DNA from: an uncultured Geobacteraceae bacterium
GTDB lineage: Bacteria > Desulfobacterota > Desulfuromonadia > Geobacterales > Pseudopelobacteraceae
Direction of reading: 5' to 3'
Assembly (NCBI GenBank): GCA_903879825.1
Contig: CAIRND010000540.1
Location: 1 to 5,031, forward strand
DNA length: 5,031 nt
Shown: positions 1-5,031 of the stretch, in pieces
Layout: every line of letters starts with the position of its first letter
Position numbering within the stretch: the stretch's first letter is position 1
The notes under the pieces: model-generated
What the model saw: only the letters and a program-made list of their open reading frames with translations
Databases searched by the model: none
What the model was told of the DNA's origin: nothing
Made by a program: the position numbers and the translations under genes

Positions 1-1206
1 GTCTTCCTGCTGATAATTTTCCAGGACAGCAACCAGCGTACGCCCCACGGCCAGACCTGAACCGTTAAGTGTGTGGACGAATTCCGGCTTGGCTTTTTCG
101 TCTTCGCGGAAACGGATCGATGCCCGGCGGCCCTGAAAGTCACCGAAATTGCTGCAGGACGAAATCTCCCGGTAGCAGCTTTGCCCCGGCAGCCAAACTT
201 CAAGGTCATAGGTTTTGGCAGAAGAGAAACCGATGTCACCGCTACAGAGCGCCATCACGCGATAGGGCAGCTCCAGCAGTTGCAGCACTTTTTCCGCATG
301 TCCGGTCAGTATTTCCATCTCGGCATCGGATTGTGACGGATGAACAAATTTTACCAGCTCAACTTTATTAAACTGATGCTGACGGATCAGGCCACGCGTG
401 TCTTTCCCGTAGGAACCGGCCTCACGGCGGAAACAGGGTGTATACGCACAGTAGCTGATCGGGAGGTCGCTCTTTTTCAGAATTTCGCCACGATGGATAT
501 TGGTGACCGGAACTTCGGCGGTCGGAATCAGGAAAAAATCAGGATCAACCAACTTGAAAAGATCATCTTCAAACTTCGGGAGTTGCCCCGTGCCCTGCAT
601 CGAGTCACGGTTGACCATGAACGGAGTCAGCACTTCCTGATAGCCATGCTGGTCGGTGTGCAAATCAAGCATCAGATTAATCAGAGCCCGCTCCAACCGG
701 GCGCCGGCACCGCGATAGAGGGTGAAACGTGCACCAGTAATCTTGGCACCCCTTTCGAAGTCAAGAATGCCGAGATCTTCACCAAGATCCCAGTGAGGTT
801 TGGCTTTGAACGGAAGCTCCTGCGGGTTTCCCCAACTTCTGACCAGAACATTATCGTTTTCAGATTTGCCTATCGGAGTAGTGACGTGCGGCACATTTGG
901 AATGGTCAGCAGGAACGAGAGCAGCTTTTCTTCCAGCAGCTTTAGTTCATCGTCCTGCTCTTTGATTTTTTGAGAGACCGCCCGCATCTGAAGAATCTTA
1001 TCCTGCACCTGGCTCTTATCTTTCGTGCGGCCGATTTCGTCAGAAACCGTATTACGCTCCGCCTTCAGCGTCTCGTTTTCATACAGCAGTTTTCGTCGTT
1101 CATCATCAAGCTCACGAAAGCCGTCCAGATATGATTCACCGCCGCGAGTTCGGAGACGCTGCTCGGTTTCATCAAGATTTTCACGTATGTATTTCATGTC
1201 AAGCAT
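1..1206 (-). CDS. serS: Seryl-tRNA synthetase, C-terminus cut by window edge
   Basis: This cytoplasmic class II aminoacyl-tRNA synthetase activates serine with ATP and loads it onto tRNA-Ser (and tRNA-Sec). Reading the minus strand from the ATG at 1206-1204 gives 402 uninterrupted codons to the window edge. Bacterial SerS is usually about 420-430 residues, so only the last 20 or so are missing. The N-terminus (MLDMKYIREN) is typical and is followed by a charged coiled-coil arm at about residues 27-105, which contacts the tRNA. Motif 1 ends in GYQEVLTPF (P195). TAEVP at 229-233 is the serine-binding TxE region. Motif 2 is CFRREAGS with R260 and E262. REISSCSNF lies near residue 350, and motif 3 is GSGLAVGR with R389. 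The usual Q-A-R-R after SCSNF reads Q-G-R-R here (G359), a mild substitution. The start is supported by AAGGTG seven bases upstream. The gene is divergent from the CapA-like gene. The identification is secure. Confidence 0.97.
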   Translation of the reverse strand, partial: MLDMKYIRENLDETEQRLRTRGGESYLDGFRELDDERRKLLYENETLKAERNTVSDEIGRTKDKSQVQDKILQMRAVSQKIKEQDDELKLLEEKLLSFLLTIPNVPHVTTPIGKSENDNVLVRSWGNPQELPFKAKPHWDLGEDLGILDFERGAKITGARFTLYRGAGARLERALINLMLDLHTDQHGYQEVLTPFMVNRDSMQGTGQLPKFEDDLFKLVDPDFFLIPTAEVPVTNIHRGEILKKSDLPISYCAYTPCFRREAGSYGKDTRGLIRQHQFNKVELVKFVHPSQSDAEMEILTGHAEKVLQLLELPYRVMALCSGDIGFSSAKTYDLEVWLPGQSCYREISSCSNFGDFQGRRASIRFREDEKAKPEFVHTLNGSGLAVGRTLVAVLENYQQED

Positions 1207-1213
1207 CGGGAAA

Positions 1214-1219
1214 CACCTT
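1214..1219 (-). promoter_or_regulatory. Ribosome binding site of serS
   Basis: On the minus strand AAGGTG lies seven bases before the ATG at 1206-1204. This fixes the serS start at the MLDMKYIREN N-terminus, in preference to the second ATG three codons further in. Confidence 0.75.
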
Positions 1220-1243
1220 TATTTTTCGGTAGTAAGCGTGTAT

Positions 1244-1272
1244 TTAGTAGCACTTGCATCTTTATTCGTCAA
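1244..1272 (-). promoter_or_regulatory. Candidate sigma-70-type promoter for serS
   Basis: On the minus strand TTGACG (complement of 1267-1272) matches the -35 consensus at five of six positions. After a 17-base spacer comes TACTAA (complement of 1244-1249), a weak -10 that matches at three of six positions. Transcription would start near 1237 and give an untranslated leader of about 30 bases, too short for a T-box or other riboswitch. The -35 end overlaps one arm of an inverted repeat and lies just ahead of the CapA-like gene's start on the other strand. This is inferred from pattern only. Confidence 0.35.
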
Positions 1273-1277
1273 TGCAA
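1254..1277. repeat. Short inverted repeat in the divergent promoter region
   Basis: TTGCAT at 1254-1259 is mirrored exactly by ATGCAA at 1272-1277, giving six-base arms around a 12-base spacer. It sits between the two divergent genes and touches the proposed serS -35 element at 1272, so it could be an operator half-site pair. Six-base arms can also arise by chance, and no repressor gene lies nearby. Confidence 0.3.
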
Positions 1278-1286
1278 AAGAGCCCT

Positions 1287-2309
1287 ATGAAACCAATATA
1301 TACCCGCCTTCTCATCACCGTAGCCCTTATCTGCTTCCCGCTGCAGCTGCATGCAGAAGAGATCGTCATCACCGCCGTCGGTGATATCATGCTTGCCGGC
1401 AGATGGGCGCCGTTCTTGAAAAAAAACGGCTATAATTCACCGTTTACCGCTGTCAGAAAAGAGTTTGCCACCAGTGATATAAATCTCGCCAATCTGGAAT
1501 CTCCCATCGCCACAGGCGGGCAGGAATATTCCGAAAAAAAGTTTCGCTTCCGTGCCGAACCGCAGGTTGCAAAAGCAATCCGCACAGCCGGCTTCAATCT
1601 GGTGACACTTGCCAACAACCATAGTATGGATTTCGGCGCTGAAGCACTGACAGAGACCATGCGACACCTGAAAGACAATGGTATTGCCTGGGTTGGTGCC
1701 GGCGAAAACCTGTCTGAAGCGCGCAAGATGGCACTCTATACGATCAAGGGAAAACGAATCGCCTTTCTTGGTTATTCCCTGACCCAACCGATTGAGTTTT
1801 TTGCCGGACAGAATCGACCCGGCACCGCCCCCGGTTACGAAAAGCTGGTAACGGCCGATATAACAAGTGCCCGCAGTCAGGCAGACTACGTCATTGTCTC
1901 GTTTCACTGGGGAAAAGAGGCGAGCGGCACAGTACAGGCATATCAACAAACGGCGGCACACAAGGCTATTGAGGCTGGCGCTGATGTCATTATCGGCCAC
2001 CACCCTCATGTCCTCCAGGGGATCGAGCAGTACAAAAAAGGTATCATTTTTTACAGCCTCGGCAATTTCGCCTTTGCCAGCAAAAGCACGACCGCAGATG
2101 TCAGCGCCATGATCCGCCTGCGCTTGAACGGCAATCACCACGAAGCGGAAATTGTGCCGCTTGATGTACTGCACCGCCGGGTCGGCTTTCAACCGCACGT
2201 GTTGACCGGTGAACGAGGCGCTGCTGTTATTGAAAAACTGAACGACCTGTCGGAAACATTCCAGACAGAGATTCAGGGCAAAGATGGCCGATACGCAATT
2301 ACATTTTGA
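1287..2309 (+). CDS. Exported CapA-like protein (PGA_cap / metallophosphatase fold)
   Basis: The protein belongs to the CapA/PgsA family, which has a calcineurin-like phosphoesterase fold. Starting at ATG 1287 it has 340 residues and begins with a convincing signal peptide: K2 and R7, a hydrophobic core at about 8-21, and likely cleavage after LHA at residue 23. No lipobox is visible, so it is probably free in the periplasm. Family motifs in order are AVGDIML (D33), NLESP (69-73), LANNHSMDFG (N111, H112, D115), SFHWGKE (H207), GHHPHVLQG (H238, H239, H241) and FYSLGNFAF; these carry the expected metal-ligand-type residues. In-frame starts at TTG 1254 and ATG 1272 exist, but they would add residues before the signal peptide and lack a Shine-Dalgarno sequence. 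The chosen ATG has only a weak AAGAG four bases upstream. No capsule or CapB/CapC partner is in the window, so a role in poly-gamma-glutamate synthesis is not supported. Hydrolysis of a cell-surface or periplasmic substrate is an alternative. The family call is firm, the function open. Confidence 0.9.
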   Translation: MKPIYTRLLITVALICFPLQLHAEEIVITAVGDIMLAGRWAPFLKKNGYNSPFTAVRKEFATSDINLANLESPIATGGQEYSEKKFRFRAEPQVAKAIRTAGFNLVTLANNHSMDFGAEALTETMRHLKDNGIAWVGAGENLSEARKMALYTIKGKRIAFLGYSLTQPIEFFAGQNRPGTAPGYEKLVTADITSARSQADYVIVSFHWGKEASGTVQAYQQTAAHKAIEAGADVIIGHHPHVLQGIEQYKKGIIFYSLGNFAFASKSTTADVSAMIRLRLNGNHHEAEIVPLDVLHRRVGFQPHVLTGERGAAVIEKLNDLSETFQTEIQGKDGRYAITF

Positions 2310-2313
2310 GGGC

Positions 2314-2318
2314 AGGAG
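2314..2318 (+). promoter_or_regulatory. Shine-Dalgarno sequence ahead of a mini-ORF, not the main ATG
   Basis: AGGAG is the only strong ribosome binding site between the CapA-like gene and the radical SAM gene. It lies six bases before TTG 2325, which is ideal spacing, but 29 bases before ATG 2348, which is too far for direct initiation there. Confidence 0.55.
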
Positions 2319-2324
2319 ACCATT

Positions 2325-2351
2325 TTGACCGGTTTCAGTTTATTTCTATGA
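2325..2351 (+). CDS. Possible eight-residue leader peptide overlapping the next start
   Basis: A TTG start six bases after AGGAG opens a frame reading MTGFSLFL followed by TGA at 2349-2351. This stop overlaps the ATG at 2348-2350 of the radical SAM gene in the classic ATGA arrangement. Such overlaps let a terminating ribosome restart on the downstream gene, so this frame may couple translation of the radical SAM protein to initiation at a good upstream site. The peptide shows no run of one amino acid, so attenuation by charged-tRNA level is not indicated. It could also be a chance frame; the support is the spacing of the Shine-Dalgarno sequence and the exact overlap. Confidence 0.35.
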   Translation: MTGFSLFL

Positions 2352-4051
2352 AAATTCTTCTTACTACCTTGCATGCCAAATATTCCCACGCCTCGTTGGC
2401 GCTCCCTTGTCTGGCCACATTCTGCCGGGACGTCCCGCATGCCGATATCACCATCCGCGAATGGACCGTTAATGAACCACGCGAGCATATCCTGAGACTT
2501 GTCATGGCAGAGCAGGCCGATCTGATCGCCTTTTCCTGTTATATCTGGAATATTGAACAGACCCTGCGGCTTATTTCCGATATCAAGAAAATATCCCCAC
2601 AAACCACTATCGTCCTGGGGGGACCGGAAGTATCCTTTGGTATTTTCGATCTTATGCACGCCAACCCCGCCGTAGATTTTGTGATTAAAGGTGAGGGAGA
2701 GGAACCGTTCAAGCATCTGCTTGAAGCGCTGATACGGGAACATGCCAGCCTGCGGCACACAGCCCTGGCCGATATCGACAACCTCTTTTACCGGGACGGC
2801 GACGACACCGCCTCAGGGCCGCTCAACAGGAAAAATCTGACACTTGATTTGCTCCCGTCACCCTTTGAAGCGGGTCTGGTGGACATAACCAAACCGCTGA
2901 TTTATTACGAAACATCCCGTGGCTGCCCGTTTTCCTGCGCGTTCTGCCTGTCATCGGTTGAAGGAGCGGTGCGCACCTTCAGCATGGAGAGGATAAAAGC
3001 AGATCTTCTGCTGTTGATGAGCACCAATGTGGCGCAGATAAAACTGGTCGATCGCACCTTTAATTATGATGCCGCACGGGCGGATATTATTTGGGAGTTT
3101 ATTCTGGAGCATAACCGGAGCAGCCATTTTCATTTTGAAATCGCCGCTGATCTGCTGAGCGACAACAATCTGAAGACGCTGGCGAGGGTGCCGGAAAACA
3201 CCTTCCGCTTTGAAATCGGCATCCAGTCTTCATCAGCAGAAACGCTTGCACAGGTAGGGAGAACAGCTGATCTGGCACGGATTTTCGCTACAGTCCAGCG
3301 CCTCAAAGCCGAGACCCGCATAGAACTGCACCTCGATCTGGTGGCTGGTTTGCCGGGTGAGGATTATGCCCGCTTCCTCACCTCTCTACAGGCGGTGGCT
3401 CAACTGGGACCTGATATGCTGCAGATTGAGCCGCTCAAGGTGCTTAAAGGCGCCCCGATGCGGGCTATTGCTGATCGCGGCGGGTATGCGTATTCAGAGT
3501 CCCCCCCCTACACGATCCTGAGCAACCCGTGGCTTTCTTATGAGGACATCTGCCGCATCGAGACCATCGGACGCCTGCTGGACCTGTTCAACAAGCATGG
3601 CGGTTTTACTGCGACGTTCCACACTCTGCAGCGACAGCAATCATTTTCCGGTATCCTTGACGGACTGGCACGGCAGGCGGGCAATGAAAACCTCTCCAGC
3701 CTCTCATGCCGGAGGGTATTTGAACTTTTTGCACGTCTGGCTGAACCGCTGACTGATGCAACCACCCTTGTATCACTGCATGATGCACTCTTTTTCGATT
3801 ATTGCCGGGCTGAAATGCCGCTGATGGGCAAACTTCCCCTCTTTATCTCGGAACAGCAAAGTAGTTGTTCCTGGCCCGGATTGCGTGATCTTCCCGCCAA
3901 CCTGCATCTGCCGCTCGACTGCAGAGTTAAATCTTTTCGTTATGAATTCAAGCGGGATTATCGAACTGATGGGGGAAGTGATACGGCTACAACTGTTACT
4001 TTTGTCTATGTTTCAGGTGAGGGGCGCGGCCTGAAGATACTGGTGTTGTAA
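2348..4051 (+). CDS. B12-binding-type radical SAM protein with DUF4080 C-terminal domain
   Basis: This cytoplasmic iron-sulfur enzyme of 567 residues cleaves S-adenosylmethionine to start radical chemistry; I know of no established substrate for the subfamily. The N-terminal part (about 1-140) looks like a cobalamin-binding Rossmann-type domain, with LIAFSCYIWN, VLGGPEVSF (G91-F97) and KGEGEEPF (from K114). The cobalt-ligating DxHxxG motif is absent. The radical SAM core begins at YETSRGCPFSCAFC, where C193, C197 and C200 form the CxxxCxxC cluster site. It continues through VDRTFN (D235-N239), FEIGIQS and DLVAGLPGED (from D330). The last 200 or so residues match the pattern of DUF4080. MKILLTTLHAKYSHASLAL is the usual start of this family, so ATG 2348 is preferred over the in-frame TTG at 2306, which overlaps the previous stop and has no Shine-Dalgarno sequence. 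ATG 2348 itself lacks one too; see the overlapping mini-ORF. The gene lies 38 bp behind the CapA-like gene and is probably co-transcribed with it. It is tail to tail with the MFS gene. Confidence 0.92.
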   Translation: MKILLTTLHAKYSHASLALPCLATFCRDVPHADITIREWTVNEPREHILRLVMAEQADLIAFSCYIWNIEQTLRLISDIKKISPQTTIVLGGPEVSFGIFDLMHANPAVDFVIKGEGEEPFKHLLEALIREHASLRHTALADIDNLFYRDGDDTASGPLNRKNLTLDLLPSPFEAGLVDITKPLIYYETSRGCPFSCAFCLSSVEGAVRTFSMERIKADLLLLMSTNVAQIKLVDRTFNYDAARADIIWEFILEHNRSSHFHFEIAADLLSDNNLKTLARVPENTFRFEIGIQSSSAETLAQVGRTADLARIFATVQRLKAETRIELHLDLVAGLPGEDYARFLTSLQAVAQLGPDMLQIEPLKVLKGAPMRAIADRGGYAYSESPPYTILSNPWLSYEDICRIETIGRLLDLFNKHGGFTATFHTLQRQQSFSGILDGLARQAGNENLSSLSCRRVFELFARLAEPLTDATTLVSLHDALFFDYCRAEMPLMGKLPLFISEQQSSCSWPGLRDLPANLHLPLDCRVKSFRYEFKRDYRTDGGSDTATTVTFVYVSGEGRGLKILVL

Positions 4052-4076
4052 CGCTTTATCCTTCCACCCCCCTCAC
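4017..4076. repeat. Eight-base inverted repeat spanning the convergent gene ends
   Basis: GTGAGGGG at 4017-4024 is the exact reverse complement of CCCCTCAC at 4069-4076, with 44 bases between. The interval contains both stop codons (4049-4051 and 4056-4058). A further four-base pairing, GGTG 4042-4045 with CACC 4065-4068, stacks against the right arm. The loop is long and no T-tract follows on either strand, so this is not a standard intrinsic terminator. It may help end transcription or protect 3' ends, or be coincidence between two coding ends. Confidence 0.3.
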
Positions 4077-5031
4077 ATCTGCCGCCACATAACGCCCGCC
4101 CCGAAGTGCACAGCCGGCAGCTATCAACACCGCCAGCGGGGTAATCAGCAGCGCCGTTGGCAAACTCCACCGATCAGACAGAAAGCCGATGATCGCCGGT
4201 GACACGGCATCACCGAGAGCATGGATGGTGAAAATATTTACTGCAAAACCCATCGCCCGTCGACCGGGCAGGACAACATTGACTAAAACAGTATTAAGCG
4301 GGCCGGTGTTGAGGAACAGGAACAGCTCGGCGCCAAAAATAGCGGATAGACAGACCGTCAGATTGGATGTCGTCAGGGCTAGAATCATGAGTGGCGCCCC
4401 GAGCAGAAAGCCGACCGCTGAAACATACAGATAGCCGGCGTGGCTGCGCCGTTGAAAGTAATCGCCCAGCCAACCGCCGGACAGCGTACCGATAATGCCT
4501 GAGACAACCGTGATGGCACCAAAAATGGTATTGCCGCGCGCCACCTCCAGACCGAACGAGCGAAGTAGAAACGACGGAGCCCACTGTGCCAGTCCTCCCA
4601 GGGCAAACGTCATGGCTGCCATTGACAGCGTGGCGTACACATAGGTGCGATTCAGCCAGAAACGGCGCAGTTCCGTCACAATGTTATCAGGAGTTTGAGT
4701 CTGCTCATCAACCGGACGACCGATCTGACGCGGATCAGTCAGGAAATAGAGCGGCAGGGCCAGAAGCAGCCCCGGCAAGCCGACCAGCAGGAAAGCGGTG
4801 TGCCAGCCAAAAGCCTGACCAAGTTGCCCCCCCAGGATATATCCCAGGGCGCTGCCGACCGGAATAGCCAGATAGAACAGCGACAGCATCCGTCCACGGC
4901 GTTCACGCGGAAAATAGTCAGACAGCAACCCGGGTGAAACCGTGCCGAAACTGGCTTCTCCCACCCCCACCAGCGTGCGCGTCGCCAACAGCACCCGGTA
5001 TGACGCTGCCATGCCGGACAGCATGGTTGCA
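4056..5031 (-). CDS. Spinster-like MFS transporter, N-terminus beyond window edge
   Basis: This is an inner-membrane carrier of the major facilitator superfamily, closest in pattern to the spinster-like branch. The substrate cannot be read from the sequence. About 324 codons are visible, from the right edge to TAA at 4058-4056. The ATG at 5024-5022 is internal: the frame stays open to the edge (Ala-Thr precede it), and the visible part begins at about the third membrane helix, so TM1-2 and part of TM3 are missing. Roughly nine to ten hydrophobic segments remain. Characteristic stretches are RTLVGVGEASF, DYFPRERRGRMLS and GGLAQWAPSFL, then GGWLGDYFQRR (the motif A equivalent between TM8 and TM9). 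Further on come NTGPLNTVLVNVVLP, RAMGFAVNIFTIHALGDAVSP and a short polar tail. A cytoplasmic linker near PVDEQTQTPDN separates the two halves. The gene ends four bases from the radical SAM stop. It is transcribed convergently, so it is unlikely to share that gene's regulation. Confidence 0.9.
   Translation of the reverse strand, partial: ATMLSGMAASYRVLLATRTLVGVGEASFGTVSPGLLSDYFPRERRGRMLSLFYLAIPVGSALGYILGGQLGQAFGWHTAFLLVGLPGLLLALPLYFLTDPRQIGRPVDEQTQTPDNIVTELRRFWLNRTYVYATLSMAAMTFALGGLAQWAPSFLLRSFGLEVARGNTIFGAITVVSGIIGTLSGGWLGDYFQRRSHAGYLYVSAVGFLLGAPLMILALTTSNLTVCLSAIFGAELFLFLNTGPLNTVLVNVVLPGRRAMGFAVNIFTIHALGDAVSPAIIGFLSDRWSLPTALLITPLAVLIAAGCALRGGRYVAADVRGVEG

Noticed and set aside
340..945. Open plus-strand frame of 201 codons
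   Set aside because: It lies wholly antisense to serS, which carries all expected synthetase motifs in its own frame; the plus-strand translation shows no recognisable domain.
1207..1240. T-box or other riboswitch leader for serS
   Set aside because: The space to the divergent gene is about 80 bases and the likely leader about 30, too short, and no specifier or antiterminator elements are visible.
1254..1286. Upstream TTG (1254) and ATG (1272) starts for the CapA-like gene
   Set aside because: They have no Shine-Dalgarno sequence, and the extension would place eleven or five extra residues before a well-formed signal peptide that begins at ATG 1287.
1437..2198. Open minus-strand frame of 253 codons
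   Set aside because: It is antisense to the CapA-like gene, whose motifs are clear; the opposite frame is a by-product of codon use.
2306..2347. TTG start at 2306 for the radical SAM gene
   Set aside because: It overlaps the previous stop, has no ribosome binding site, and adds fourteen residues before the usual MKILLTTLH family start.
4827..4833. Seven-C tract in the MFS gene as a phase-variation site
   Set aside because: It encodes the conserved Gly-Gly of the LGGQLG stretch and the frame is intact; nothing suggests switching.
5022..5024. ATG as the true start of the MFS transporter
   Set aside because: The reading frame stays open to the window edge and the sequence here matches an internal helix, so the first helices must lie outside the window.

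Overview
The window is an ordinary-looking stretch of bacterial chromosome with moderate GC and tightly packed genes. It holds four protein-coding genes, and no RNA gene, insertion sequence or CRISPR array was seen. The gene content and protein style (a DUF4080-type radical SAM protein with a B12-binding-like domain, a single CapA-like protein, a spinster-like MFS carrier, and a SerS beginning MLDMKYIREN) would fit a deltaproteobacterium of the Geobacter/Desulfuromonas kind. That assignment is an impression from protein resemblance and is not proven by the sequence.

Layout from left to right: (1) positions 1-1206, minus strand, hold seryl-tRNA synthetase (serS), which runs off the left edge and lacks only its last residues. 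(2) Positions 1207-1286 are a compact divergent intergenic region with a good serS ribosome binding site, a plausible serS promoter and a small inverted repeat. (3) Positions 1287-2309, plus strand, encode an exported CapA-like metallophosphatase-fold protein. (4) Positions 2348-4051, plus strand, encode a radical SAM protein with an N-terminal B12-binding-like domain and a C-terminal DUF4080 domain. It lies 38 bp after the CapA gene and is probably in the same transcript. (5) After a 4-bp convergent gap, positions 4056-5031, minus strand, hold the C-terminal three quarters or so of a spinster-like MFS transporter that enters from the right edge.

serS is housekeeping. The CapA-like gene and the radical SAM gene form a two-gene unit of unknown purpose: one product is exported and the other is a cytoplasmic radical enzyme whose family has no substrate that I know to be established. 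The most notable local signal is at the junction of these two genes. The only strong Shine-Dalgarno sequence there (AGGAG) is placed for a TTG codon that opens an eight-codon reading frame, and the stop of that frame overlaps the ATG of the radical SAM gene. This suggests translational coupling through a tiny leader peptide. I see no convincing new large system in this window.
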